Positions 1 through 11,590 of a stretch of DNA of 64,000 bases are shown here, in pieces. The stretch is taken from positions 249,534,501 through 249,598,500 of the forward strand of contig NC_134137.1 in the NCBI RefSeq assembly GCF_033958435.1, written 5' to 3'. The DNA is from Carettochelys insculpta (lineage: Eukaryota > Chordata > Testudines > Carettochelyidae). A model generated the notes under the pieces. The model was given only the letters and a program-made list of their open reading frames with translations. It was not told where the DNA came from and ran no database searches. The stretch's first letter is position 1. Every line of letters begins with the position of its first letter. The position numbers were made by a program, and so were the translations under genes.

Positions 1-330
1 TGTCCCACAGCAGATGTTCTTCCTCATCAGAATCCCAGGTGGCTTACACAGTCTCTGCAAGTTTCATATCATAGATGGTCTTGTAGCCAGGATCTGACCC
101 TCAGTCTTTTTTTCTCCCTTCAAGAACCACATGCCCAGTACTTGCTGTATTTTATGTACAAATGCTGTACCCCATCCCCAGAACGGAAATGCTCTGATTG
201 ACAGACACTTCCCTGAAAACCCTACCACTACTGCTAATGGTTTTTCTTGATCTATACTGACAGCCATGGAGAACAGTTTGGAATCTCCCCCTACTTCTCC
301 ATTTTTTTCTCTTAATATTTAGTTCATTAC

Positions 331-566
331 GGCTGTGTCTACACTACAAAAATAACTTTGAAGTTGAGTGTCTACACACACCCTAACTTCGAAGTAGAGC
401 ATATTCCATTCCTGGGAATGGAGTACAAGACTTCAAAGTTGGACTCCCTACCGCAAAGTTAACTTCAAAGTAAAGAAAAATGTTTGTAGACTCTCTGCAG
501 GCTACTTCAAAGTAGTGCCTAACTGCGAAGCTAACGTCGAAGTTATTTCCTAGTGTAGACGCACCG
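331..566. repeat. Inverted-repeat MITE (gtgtctacacta family)
   Basis: The left end ggctgtgtctacacta is mirrored at the right end by tagtgtagacgcaccg. The interior carries several copies of a cttcgaagt-like motif in both orientations. It is non-coding. The family also occurs at 42286-42662, 48174-48543 and, as a fragment, at 62752. The superfamily is uncertain; PIF/Harbinger is suggested by a TAA duplication at the 48 kb copy. Confidence 0.6.
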
Positions 567-2038
567 TGTGTGATTTAGCAGGGGCTTTTTATTTATTTAT
601 TTATTTTAAAGAGCCTCCTTTAAAAATCAAAGGAAAGGAATACTTGGTACACATACTTCTAAAGCAATCACCATAGTAATAATAATTATTGCAATTATTA
701 TGTGTCACCCAATTGTCAAACAGGTTTGTTTGTTTTTTTTTAAATCAGTGATGGCTGCATACCAAGGTTGAGGCAGTGACAATAAATTTATACTAAGGCC
801 TTCAATAATCAAAGAGCAAGACACTGAAGAAGTATTTGTTTTCCTGTCTCCTGGAAGCCCAGTGCTGTTTTTTATTTTATTTGGTGGAGGAGTAGGGAGT
901 AAGAGCTTAAAAAAAAAAAAGTAATCTGCACGATCTTGGCTAATATTCTATTATTCCAGTATAATATTTGGTAAGTTATGTTACAACAGGCATTAAGTCA
1001 AACACTGTTTTGCAACCACGTTAAGAGGATTACAGTTAGAACAAAACCAACGCCCTTCACCATATTGATACAAAGCCCCTAATCATGCCAAATACCAAAA
1101 TGCAATGAGTTCAGCATACTTCTGGAAAGAAAGTTTTCAACTCCTGCCACTGTACCTCTAATAAATTTCTTAAACAATGCTTTCAAAGAATTTAAAAAAA
1201 AATGTTAGGTCATATAATTGTAATATGTAAAACACCAACCTTTTAGTCTTGGCCCACCAGTTTTGTCTTCAGTAGCAGTATGCACAACAAAAGCAAAACA
1301 CCCATAGAAGTCTGCCTGCCAGTGGGTTTCACCACAAACTCAATAGCTGAGCCCAAGCTCTATGTAAAGATTGTTCCCTTTTCAACAGAACCTAGGCTGA
1401 CAAAGGCAGGCGTTTGAACTGAATTTCACTTTAGGCTTCTGCATTCTTTCCAACCCCAAGTTGAGAGATAAACTAACACTCAGAATGCATTCCTCATGAC
1501 CGAAATTTAATGTATGCACGAAGCCCTGTGAGCAAAACCACTGGTATTTCGTATACCGTTACTAACAGCTACAAAATTTTAAAAGTTTGGAGATGAGGGG
1601 AAAAGAAAACCAGGTCACTAAAGTCACATGCTAACCTTATGGAAGGGATATAAGCAACATCTGATTGCTACTGCAAACAGCATCTAGTGAATATGGTTTG
1701 CATGTTCAAAATGCAATTACACATTCTGTGATTTGGCTTCACTTTGATGTTTGTGAAGCCAGTTTGTCCAGCAAGTTTCCCACTTCAAAATGCATAATTT
1801 ACTGCAATGAGTGATGTGAAAGGTAGAGTGATTGTGCATTTAAATTACAAAAACACCCAAAAATTAACATTAAAGGTAACATTAAATAGCTTAATTCAGA
1901 GTAAATAGTTAGAATGCCCCTCAGTGCCCTGGTTTTCTTGCAGGAAAACCCTTCACATAGTTTAGAGATCTTGCATACCCCAGCCTGGGGTATCAAGAAA
2001 TGAGTTTTCTGATATTCAGCACTAGTTTAGCACTTTCC
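567..2038. other. Unique AT-rich sequence, no gene seen
   Basis: It contains a TTTA-rich run near 590-607 and short A/T runs. Open frames are short and show no recognisable protein similarity. I see no splice-flanked exon. Confidence 0.5.
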
Positions 2039-2046
2039 ATCTAAAG

Positions 2047-3515
2047 TATGGTTTCCCAAAATGGGGAGAACAAGGAACATTCCTCCCACTCCAAGAAAGA
2101 GCCGGCCTTTGCTTCCGGCTCTCAGCCCCTGCCATTTTATGTGGGTGACCCGGAGCACCTGCTACAAAAAGCAGGCAGCCAACAAAGACCCACATGGAGC
2201 TAGCTGCCTCCTGCAAAGGAGTGTGGGTTGGGAGGGGGAGGAGGATGGGGTTAGACAGGGAGATGGGGTCCTGGCGGTCCTGGCTTTGGGGTAGGGGAGA
2301 GGGATGGGGTAAGAGTCGGGGGGGCTGGTGGTGCCTGGCTTGTGGGAGGGGAGAGGTGGGGCTCGGGCTCGGGCTCGGGAAGGCAGCTCATGAGGCTTGG
2401 GCAGCTGACCCACAGCTTGGATGGGCTGCTCGGGCAGCTGGTGGGAGAGCAGGCAGCTGTCCCTGGAGGCGTGTGGGCAGGTGGGCAGCTGTGGCAGCAC
2501 AGGGCTTGGGTAGGTGGGCGGGCGGCTGGGGCTGCACCAGGCACTCACAAGGTGGCGGCTGTTGCCATTAGCCTGGCCAGTCCACAGGTGGCCTCCAGGC
2601 TGGGATTGGGCCTGCTGTGTCCAGCACCCCGACAAGGACTGCAGTTTGTCTCTGCAGGGCCTGCGATGCGCTTGCAGCTCTGGGGCCATGCTAGCAGCCC
2701 ATTTGAGACCGAGCTGGTGCCCATGGGGCTGGGGCCATGTCCAGCATGGGCCTGGAACCAGCCTTCCCAGCCTATGGCTAGGCTGGTGTTGGCCCAGCAG
2801 GGGGTCAAAGTCTGGCAGGAAGTAAGAAGGCCCCACAGATGGGGAGGCACTAAGGCTCCAGCTGTCGGCACATGGCTCAGGGTGGGGGTGGCACGGCTCC
2901 ATTGAATCTGCTGTCTGCTATTTTCCAGACAACTTTTCTGGCAACTCCATTTACAAATTAGTACACAATCCATTCAATGTTGATGTCGACACATTGCCAG
3001 AAGGATTGCAAGAACAAGCACTCGAAATAAAATATGATTCAAGTGCAAACGATAAATTTCAAAAACTCAAGTTTGGAGGGATTTGGGATAAAATATTTCC
3101 CCATGTACTTGAAAGTTGGAGAGAAAGGGCTACATATTATTATTCCATTTTTGTCAATGTACTTCTGTGAAAAAAGCTTTTTAAGTTTAGTCACGTTAAA
3201 AATGAAACAAAGAAATCAACTGGATGTCAAAAACAATTTGCATTGCACAAACCTACGATTTCCCAACTTGTGAAGAAAATGCAGCACTAAATTCATTTTG
3301 TTTCTGCTATTTCTGATGTTAAGTTACACTGTTATTAAATTTTTGGGCCAAGAAAAACATTTTTATATCAAGTTTTTGTGTTTATTTTAAATTACAAATT
3401 GAATTTTTTGTTGGGGAGGAGGGTTTGGATGATGGTAAAAGGTGGTGGTGGTGGGCATGAAGGTCTCAAAAAAATCAAAAGCAGTGCATGATTTCAAAAA
3501 GTTTGGGAACCACTG
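2047..3515 (+). mobile_element. hAT DNA transposon, 1.47 kb, degraded
   Basis: The ends are imperfect inverted repeats: tatggtttcccaaa at the left and gtttgggaaccactg at the right. They are flanked by a perfect 8-bp duplication atctaaag (2039-2046 and 3516-3523), the diagnostic size for hAT elements. The 5' half (about 2160-2905) is a G-rich, repeat-like block. The 3' part holds a transposase relic at 2933-3275. A shorter relative lies at 6109-6483 and shares both ends and part of the G-rich interior. The element cannot be autonomous in this state. Confidence 0.85.
2933..3275 (+). pseudogene. hAT transposase C-terminal relic
   Basis: This would be the C-terminal RNase H-like/dimerisation part of a hAT transposase, the enzyme that cuts and pastes the surrounding element. 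The first stretch reads in one frame with segments such as LPEGLQEQALEIKYDSSAND and IWDKIFPHVLES. Near 3115-3130 the similarity jumps to another frame, which continues with IIPFLSMYFCEKSFLSLVTL and KMKQRNQLDVKNNLH and ends at a stop at 3271-3273. That Y-x-CE-x-SFS-L-x-x-K-x-R-N-x-L pattern is typical of the C-terminal hAT dimerisation domain, as in the ZBED5/FAM200 group. The N-terminal zinc finger and the DDE catalytic region are absent. At least one frameshift makes it a relic. The family call is firm, the subfamily is not. Confidence 0.75.
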
Positions 3516-3523
3516 ATCTAAAG

Positions 3524-3779
3524 GATCTCCAACTACTTCACTAACAGTAATCAGGCCTCATGTGATGTGTGTTGATATTCCCATTTTACAGATGAGGAAG
3601 TCGAGGCAGAGAGGCAAAACCATTTGACAAAGGCCACTTGACATAGAATTTTTTAACCTTCACTCTAAATCTCCTTTGGTTTTTTTTTTCATTTCTCAGG
3701 AAAGGAAATTGTCCTCAACTTATAATGTGAATCATGGACATTAACCTCAGAAAACTGAATCAAAAACATATTATCCTAC
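3524..3779. repeat. Unique sequence with MIR-like SINE core
   Basis: The segment cccattttacagatgagga at about 3578, followed by a gaggcagagaggcaaaa-like stretch, matches the conserved core of ancient tRNA-derived MIR-type SINEs. The ends are not resolvable by eye. Confidence 0.4.
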
Positions 3780-4420
3780 AAATGGGTGTGGGGAATCCCC
3801 AGCCCACAGTCTGGATCCAGGCCCGACACTTTGATCCAAGCCTGCTGATGTACCAAGGGGTTCCACTGAACTCACCCACAGGGGGAGGCCATCAACCCCA
3901 CCCCATCTCACCTCCCTGCACTCACCTGCAGCTTCCAGCCCCTCAGCCTGCATGTAGGCAAGTGAAGAGCCTGCATGCAGGGGAGGTGGTCGGAGGGAGC
4001 GGTCAGCAGCACCACGAGCACAAGAGTCACTTCTGTGCTCCCCACCGGCGCGGACAGGAGGCAGCAGGGAAGAGCAGGCACCTTTTCCAGCTTGACCGCC
4101 AGGCGCTCAGAGCCACCCCAGGCAGCAGGGGAGGGCAGGGCCCCTTCGGTACCTGAGGCAGCTGCAGGAGGGACCCCAACAGCTGCTTGCTGCACCCCCC
4201 TCCCGCCCATACAACTCAAACCAGTTCCTACACTCTCCCTCGCACCCAGACCCCACACCCCATCCTTCTCCTGCATCCACTCCCTTACTGGTATCCCACG
4301 CCTGGACACCCTCAACCTCAAGGCCACTTCCCAGCAGCCCCCTCCAACACACAGAACCCCTCTTTCTGATCCCACCCCAGAGCCAAGGGGAGGTCACAAA
4401 ATCTACTAGCCAGCCAGCCC
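3780..4420. repeat. C-rich strand-asymmetric block, probable repeat interior
   Basis: The plus strand is strongly C-rich, and several reading frames stay open only because stop codons are rare in such sequence. The composition resembles the G-rich interiors of the hAT-like elements at 2160-2905 and 56300-56880 on the opposite strand. I could not define TIRs. Confidence 0.35.
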
Positions 4421-6100
4421 TTCCCCCCCGGCTGTGGAGCTGATATGTGCAGAAAAGGGGAGTCTTTTTTTAATGCTTCTCAGTTGGATGCCACACCAGC
4501 AAAGGGTTTGTTTGGCTTCTCACTTGTGTGGTCCCCCGATGACTAATTCTTGTGTGGGGCAGTGGCCCCTGACCCAAAATGGTTCCTATCCACTGACCTA
4601 TTATATATTGCCAAAAGAGAACACAGATAAGTACTACATTAACTCATCTGTCTGGGGTAAACATGTGTGATCAGGATGAAAATAACACAAAATCCTTTCA
4701 ATGAACTATTCATGTAAGTGGCTGTTTAGAGTCTAAAAATGAAACTAGACATGACCTATGCAGGGAAAAAATTTAAGTCTATGACTAATTTGTATCTTAA
4801 TCACTGACTGGGTCATCCCTAAAATTAAAGTGCTCTTCTGCACTAATTGTGTCATTTAGGTTAGGCTGCGATACAGAATCATATAAAACTTGTTTCAGTT
4901 CTGCTTTACATAACAATACCAGAATTATGCTGGTTATTTTTTCTGCATAATACTCCACCTATAAAAAAAAATGGATGAAAGTTGCAGAAGTTAAAAATTA
5001 AAATCTTCCAAATATTCCTTTTTCACCCAAAAGTACATTGTAAGGTTGACTACAAAAAAAATGCTCATGCCCCAGCTCCCTGCTGTGGGAATAAGGTGGT
5101 AATTAGTCATGTATTCAAGAAATCTCACAACTGTCCCTATTATGAAAAAAAAAAAAAAAAAAAAAAAAAAAGACTTTTTCCTCTAGCAAACATCAAAATG
5201 ATGAAGACCATTTGCTGTGTCTGCCTTTTAGTTCAATTAAGTTTGCTGTTATCACCTGGATTCCATTAATTGATTTTGCCAGTCATATGACAAGTTAGAG
5301 CAGCTTACAAATTAAAAGAGATGCTAACAGCAAGCCATCCTTGTGGTAATTCCAGATGTCTTTTAGACCCAGAGTCTTTCACCTGATGCTTGACATACTG
5401 GGGTCCAAACGTCAGAACTAACAATTTTTTTTTTTTTGAGACAGAACTGTGGGATTAAGGGCCATTATGATAATTTTATAAAAGAAAAATGCTTTACCTA
5501 ATATGAAATGCAGCCACCACGTTTTATCTCACTGACTAATTTTTCTCCATGCCTTCTACAGCGGCTTAAGAGTCTACCTTTAATTTCACTTATATCTTAC
5601 CTGGAGACACATAAGGACAAATTCCTCTCTGATACTATTCTGTAGACACGATGAGGACTGTCATTCATTTCAATGGCATTACAACTGAGGTGTATTCCAC
5701 TGTTGCCAAATACAACTGCAGCTGCAGGTTTTTTTTGGTTTGTTTGTTTTATTTCTTAAAATGCACTGACAAACACAAGTGCAATATAAGCTTGTGACAC
5801 ACAAGCAGTCAACAGTGAGTTTTAAATAATCCTGAAAAGACCATTCCTACTCACTGTGTTATTTTACAGAGTGTATAAAGTGCTGCAATTGGATTACAAA
5901 ATAAACTCATCACCAACCCCTGATCTGCTCTGTTTCATCTCTTCCATCCCATTAGAGAGATTTTTAATATTGTGGGTTACTTACACGCACACACACACCC
6001 ATATCAGCATTATTTTTCCAACATATTAGACCACATCTAAAAGGGATAGGTATTTAGAACTTGGTTTCACCCAGGCTGTTAAGCAGATCCATTAATCTCT
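4421..6100. other. Unique AT-rich sequence with A27 run
   Basis: An uninterrupted run of 27 A lies at 5145-5171. The stretch 5180-5360 is unique-looking with several AATTA-type motifs and could be conserved non-coding sequence, but I cannot test this. No exon was recognised. Confidence 0.45.
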
Positions 6101-6108
6101 CTCTAACT

Positions 6109-6483
6109 CATGGTTTCTCAAACTGGGGTGGCATGAAGAAATTCCATGGGGGCATGAGGCAACCCCCTTATTATTCCCCCCACCTGAAATAAAAAACAAC
6201 CCTTGCTTTTGGCTCTCAGCCCCTGCCATTTCACATGGGCGACCTGGCACAGTTGCTATAAAAAAGCAGGCAACCGGCGAAGGCCCGTGTGGAGTTAGGT
6301 GCTTCCTACAAAGGTGAGTGCAGGTTGGGGGGGAGGAGGAGGATGAGGTTAGATGAGGGGCAGGCGGTGCCTTGCTTTGGGGACGGAGGGGTGGCTGGTC
6401 CGCAGTAAAAGATGTGGGGGGGGGTGTGAGAGGGTTTCTCAAAAATCGAAAGGGGGTGTGATGGCAAAGTTTGGGAACCACTG
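6109..6483. mobile_element. Non-autonomous hAT element, 375 bp
   Basis: TIRs catggtttctcaaact and aaagtttgggaaccactg are flanked by near-identical 8-bp duplications ctctaact (6101-6108) and ttctaact (6484-6491). The body starts like the 2047-3515 element: the ggctctcagcccctgccatt motif occurs near 2118 and near 6212. It lacks all transposase sequence, so it is an internally deleted relative dependent on an enzyme supplied in trans. Confidence 0.85.
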
Positions 6484-7039
6484 TTCTAACTGGTCTCCGT
6501 GCCACTAGGTGGGAGTGAGAGAGACAGACACAATTTAGGTTAGTGAAGTGCTTAGCTACTTGATTTATGAGCACAGGCAGGAACAGGATGCAACACGGGA
6601 TGTGGCCTGGCTCTGCAGACTGGCTGTGCTCCCCACAATCTAGTGTCCCACTCCATATCCACCTGCAGGAGTCTTTCCCCAGAGCTCTGTCCTGGGCAAT
6701 GGATTATGCAAGGTGGTCTTCTGTTCCTAAGAGAAGAAAGCAGTAGCTGGGTGATGGGGATGGGCTGATAAATCCCCTGCTTGCACACAGAAGAGTTTGA
6801 TAGCTTGTGGAAGATGGTACCCGAAAAATGGATTTTAGTTGTGAACATAGGAAGCTAGGTGAAACCTTCAGGTTCTACCCCCGTGCAGCCCCTTAGAAAT
6901 GCTGGCTGGAGCACAACAAGGCAAGGTTGTCAGCGGGAAGGGTGAAGGGACAGCAAGAGCACGGTGTAAAGGGAATTGTGGATATCCGCAGTTCTATGCT
7001 CCTGTCACCCTTGCAACTCCAAGCGTTTCACAGACATTA

Positions 7040-7175
7040 ACAAATTTAGCCCCAGATAACTGCTGTGAGGAAGGAAGCATTATCCCTGTTTTACAGAGGA
7101 AAATCTGAACCATACAACATGTCAAATAACTCCTTTGTGATCACACAGGGCCTAATCCCATGCCATACTGAGCAT
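7040..7175. repeat. MIR-like SINE relic
   Basis: The core ccctgttttacagaggaaa, followed downstream by tgtgatcacacagggcc, follows the order of the MIR core (counting slope, then a 'cacacag' block). It is degraded and has no clear ends. Confidence 0.45.
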
Positions 7176-7436
7176 CTTCTGCAATGTGCTAAACCTTGCA
7201 AAACACTCAGTACCCTGAAGAAGCAAGTCCTCAGTCAATCACTGGAAGCCACACGGACAGAACCTGAAGTTCCTGCCCCACTTTCCTACTGCAATCACTA
7301 GACCATGCTGCCTACACACACAACTTCTAGGCTGGGAATGAGTGGTGCCGTCAGGCCACTTCACACTGACAGGTCCCTTGAAACGTGTGTTTGCTACTTA
7401 CACAAAACAATCTTTTCCAACTTGTGACATCAAGTA

Positions 7437-7940
7437 CAGTAGAAATCCAAGACATGCGCACTCAACTTGTACGCATCTCCATTTAACATGACTGAGTGGT
7501 GGGAGTTGGTGTCAGGCTTCAGGCTGCCAGGCACCAGCTCTTCCTCACTCAGAGGACCAAGGGAAACTGACCAGCACAGCAGCGCTGGTCAGTTTCCTCT
7601 CTCTTGTGAGCAGTGGGCAATCCAGAACCAGGCTCTTGGGGGACCACGCTCATAGGAGACAGGAAACTGACCAGTGCTGCTACACCGGTCAGTTTCCTGG
7701 CTCCTGCCAGCAGAGGGAAGCCCAAAGCCAGGCAGCCTCCTGATTCCCAGGTCCCCAGGGGTCTGGGGGGCAGGAAACTGACCAGCGCAGCAACCCTAGT
7801 CAGTTTCCTAGCTCCCGCAAGCACAGGGGAGCTGGGAGCCAGGCTGCCTCCTGGTTCCTAGCTCCTCCCAACTTGCATGAAATTTCAGTTACGCAAAGTT
7901 GCCCAGGAACGCAACCTTTGCGTAACTTAAGGGTCTACTG
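7437..7940. mobile_element. Tigger/pogo-like MITE with internal tandem array
   Basis: The left end cagtagaaatcc follows a TA (7435-7436). The right end gggtctactg is its inverted partner and is followed by CA in place of TA. A second copy with the same termini and an intact TA on both sides is at 17896-18280. The interior carries three copies of a 100-111 bp unit (7561-7815). It is non-coding. Confidence 0.65.
7561..7815. repeat. Tandem repeat of palindromic ~105-bp units
   Basis: Units begin at about 7561, 7661 and 7772. Each opens with a hairpin made of aggaaactgaccagc and, 5-10 nt later, the complementary ggtcagtttcct. The linkers between hairpins share gagccaggct-like text. The 17896-18280 relative has a single, more degenerate unit. 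Confidence 0.7.
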
Positions 7941-8279
7941 CATATCTCCCAGACCTGAAAAAGAGCTCAGTATAAGCAGGAAAGCTTGTCCCTCACACCA
8001 GCAGAAGTTGGTCCAATGGGAAAAAAAAAAAAAAAATCACCTCACGCACCTTGTCTTTCTAACATCCTGACACCAATATGGCTACACCACCACACACATA
8101 TATATTTAAAGCTGACAGCTAAACAGAATTAGGTTTTATTTATATTGGTATAATTTATAAACTATCATTTCTTCAGCATGCTTCCAGAATGCAAAAAATC
8201 TTCCCAACATAGCTGCTAGAACCATTTTAATCTGTTTTACTCAAAAACCCTTCCTTACACAGAGTGCAGCATTTTATCT
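7941..8279. other. Unique AT-rich sequence
   Basis: It holds an A-run near 8020-8036 and AT-rich text. No gene, TIR or SINE signature was seen. Confidence 0.45.
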
Positions 8280-8880
8280 CAGCAGTAAGTAAAGATGCAG
8301 CCACTAACATTAAATACTCCAATTTCACTGACAATTCTCGAGTATTATCCTCAGAGAATAAGCGTCATTAGCTTTCAGTCTATCTACTTCTCGAAAGAGG
8401 TCAGTGTCTTGCAACAACAGATTTGTTTTTCTCCCCGGCACAACACCGATGATGCGCTTGTATTCAACCCAAAAAGTTTCATAATTCATTTTTAATGTCT
8501 GGAGGAAAAATAGGCTCTGATTAGACCAAGAAGAATAAAGCCTCTCTCTCCCAAAGTCGGTTTTCAAATACTGCCCTGTCCGACTGAAATGACAGGAAGA
8601 TCTGACTGTATTTCTTTTGAACAAAACACAAAAAAAAAGAAAAGAAAAGAAAAAGAAGCAGGAAAAAAGGACGGCTCAGGGGATTGCTGACGGGATACAA
8701 GAACCTTGTCAGCCCTAGGTCGCCAATTCAAATCCAACCCAATTACATAACAATTGAAGTGTACAGCCAATGGATTTTTGGCTGACCTTTTAATGAAATG
8801 CATTACCTTGGCATATTTTTCAATGGACAGATGTACACCACAGCTACAGAAAGCAACAGGCTGAATGTTAATGGACACTG
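8280..8880. other. Low-copy block with 99-codon minus-strand open frame
   Basis: This stretch has no hallmark of the repeat families in the window. On the minus strand a frame stays open from 8624 to 8325. A pyrimidine-rich stretch ending in CAG near 8505 precedes a segment reading LKMNYETFWVEYKRIIGVV, which I do not recognise. The right half (8700-8870) is AT-rich and unique-looking. It could be a conserved non-coding element, a cryptic exon or chance. No convincing donor site follows the open frame. Confidence 0.3.
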
Positions 8881-9029
8881 AACTACTTTATTACCACTGC
8901 CGGTGCAGCAAGTCTAGGCAATGTAGGGGTTTCTGCAGGATTATTACCTGTGCTTTACCTATCCCTGTGGCTGGCACTTGTCACATAGATGTCAGCCTGG
9001 AAACTGTAATAATGAAGCTCATGACTGTA

Positions 9030-9160
9030 CCCAGAACCCCTTGTACTAGGCATTATAGAAACAACAAAAAAGACTGCAAGCTCTTGGGGACAGGGACTAT
9101 CTAAGGATAAGGCTAAAGACAATAGATGGATAAAACAAGGGGACCAGGAAGAAACAATGA
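9030..9160 (-). repeat. SINE-like 3' tail relic
   Basis: The motif ccttgtactaggcattata and the following gactgcaagctcttgggga match, in reverse, the widespread reptilian SINE tail that reads as a 'number-of-nucleotides' style gtacaa-tgcctag motif. A second copy is near 46950-46985. Confidence 0.35.
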
Positions 9161-9731
9161 GACAAAACTGGTCACAAAAGTAAAAAAGATGAGCCACTGG
9201 TACATGATGTCCTCAGCCCTTCCACAAAGAACTACTAGTGTGCTCTAGCTAAACTAGAAATAGAGCAGTGCAACTATTCAACAACAAAAGAAGCACATAT
9301 ATTTTTGTTCCTTTCAAACAGTCTAGTTCCATTAATTCTTTTGTTACATCTGCCAAGCTTTTGAAGTGGTGGAAATACAAGCGGTTCAAACCAAGACCCA
9401 GCAGTTTATTAGCAAATCACCCAGTGGATACCTACACTGTCTCTCATAGCTACTAAAAATAAAAACAAGACAACCTTCCTCCATTAGTATATGGTACCTT
9501 TGTGTCAAAGCCAGCATGAGTTACAGGTCTCACGAGCACCAACAGGCAAAAGTTATTACATGGGACTCAAAAACAAAAGAAGAACAGTATTTATTATTAG
9601 AAGTTCGGGAATTTAAAACCTGGAGAGGTAAGCTAAAGAAAAATGCTATTGCTAGTTCTATAAAAGCTTTGATCACATGGGAAATATCCAAATTTCACTG
9701 TCATTGTTTCTACTATTCAACTTGAACTGTA

Positions 9732-10055
9732 GGTACAACCTCTCTAGTCCAGCCCTCTCAGGACCTGACCAGTGCCAAAGGAGAGAATTTGCTGAACTAC
9801 AAGAGATGAAAGTTGTCTAGAAGCTTCTACTGCTCACTGGGTTAGGGTTATGGTCTTAAAGAACATTTAGGGGTAAACTAGAGCTAGGTAACAGCACAGA
9901 ATGCTGAGAGCCCGGACTGGTGGCTTGAAACAAACTTTATGGGATGACCAGAAACTTGGCCACACCCATGATAAGCAGTTGTCCACTTAACTAAAATCAT
10001 GCCAGATTACAGATGTTGCCAGACGCAAGCATGTCGGACTAGAGAGCTTCAAACT
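9732..10055. mobile_element. Tigger-like MITE (aacctctctagtcc family)
   Basis: The left end ggtacaacctctctagtcc is mirrored by ggactagagagcttcaaact at the right, and the element is bounded by TA on both sides (9730-9731 and 10056-10057). The termini resemble pogo/Tigger (Tc1-mariner) ends. Relatives are at 12636-13050, 18908-19000, 24433-24665, 38374-38669 and 47552-47862. No transposase remains in any copy. Confidence 0.7.
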
Positions 10056-10057
10056 GT

Positions 10058-11392
10058 AGTTTAACTAAAAATTCCTATTAAGTGTTAGATTTTGGTGGGC
10101 TCTTGTACGGGTGAACACAGGGAACTTCCTTATCACATCCTTCAGGACCAGTTACAGCCACAACCCAGAGATTACTCTCTCTACATAGCCCTGAGGATGC
10201 GTGTCACTCTTGTGCCAAGTATATCACAGGCACCCACCAGAAATTTCACAATTTTTTTCCCCCCCAAGGGGTCAGTTCTCCAAGTCAGAGATCTGCCAGC
10301 TGGTACCACCATGAAATCAGTGAGATTTAAACTACCCTGCTCACTGCACGAAGCAATCCTTGTGTGCGCAGAAGCAATGTAGTTTGTTATGATGTATTTT
10401 CCCCTCTGTCTACAGCCCAATTTCTCATTCAGAGGGTTTTTGTATAACTCCTTTGAGAAAAATGTGCCAGCCAGGAATAGAGGGCTTCCGCCGCCCCCGC
10501 CCTCCTAATGTATTTATTCCAAGGACATGCTTAGAAACAAACTGTTTTGTTAGCAGCCTCTTTCATGGCGCAGCTTCAGGGAATGGGAGTGGGGGGTGGT
10601 TAAGTGTATCGTATGGAGCCAGATACAGCAGGTCATTATAAAAGAATGTCACATAAAACTTCACATTTTATGAAGCCAGGCTTGTGGAAAAACAGATTCA
10701 ATCATTCAATATTTACGCCATCGACTTTATTTCCAGCAACTCCCTGAAAAAAACCCTGCTCAGTCTAAGGGCTTGTCTACCTTACTGGCTACGTTGGTAT
10801 ACCTTGTGTCACTCAGCGGTGTGAACAAGACACAACACCCTCCTCCCCGCCTCTGCCCAAGTTAACACTAGTTACATGGTGTATGCAGTGGTGAGCACTG
10901 TGCTACGTTGACAGGTGAGTTTCTCCCATTGACTTGGCTACTACCCCTCGGGGAGAAAATTTTATTATACCAAGGGAAATGCTCTCTTCTGTCAGCATGG
11001 AGCACTTTCACCAGATACATTACAGCACCACATCTGCAGCTGTACAACTGCTTTGCTGCAGCGCTGCTAGGGTAAACTCTAGCCCAAAAAGCCTAACCAA
11101 GGTAAAGCAAGAGGGTGCCTGGAACTCATTCTGCCCTTACTCCCACCCACGTACATCAAGCGTAACTCAGCTGAAGTAAATGGAGTTACACCTGTGTGAA
11201 ACCAGCATAAGAAAAAGAAAGAAAGAAATTAAATCTGTCTAAAGACAGGATGACAGATCAATATTCAGGCAGCTATGCAGGATGGTCCCCTCCTTCCGCT
11301 CACACAAACTTTTCAGAGATATGGCGTGATACTATCTGGAACATAAGTTGCAGGATGGGCTCATGTACTGCATTTGGATTGAGGCGCCACTA
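10058..11392. other. Mostly unique sequence, possible MITE fragment
   Basis: About 10768-10940 begins gggcttgtctaccttact and continues with text typical of a reptilian MITE family whose ends include gtctacac. The remainder looks unique. No gene was recognised. Confidence 0.4.
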
Positions 11393-11590
11393 CAGTGTTC
11401 CCTGTAAACTCAGATATTGGGTGTCCGCCCAGCAGAGATTCAGGTATTGCCCAGCTGATTAGCAGTGTGCCAAAGTGACACACAACCAGCAGCATATGTT
11501 TCTACTGGTGGTGCACATCCCCATATGCCTTGGTTCACAGAAAAACATTGATTCTGCCCATGGATGGAAAAAAAAATAGAGGGAACCATG
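11393..11590. mobile_element. hAT-like MITE (cagtgttccct family)
   Basis: The left end cagtgttccctgtaa pairs with tagagggaaccatg at the right end. The internal motif ctggtggtgcacatc and the following gcccatggatggaaa recur at 44758-44822, inside a second copy. No clear 8-bp duplication remains. Confidence 0.5.

Noticed and set aside
2162..2905. Open frames of up to 246 codons on both strands
   Set aside because: They overlap in several frames within a G-rich hAT interior where stop codons are scarce. No domain or splice context.
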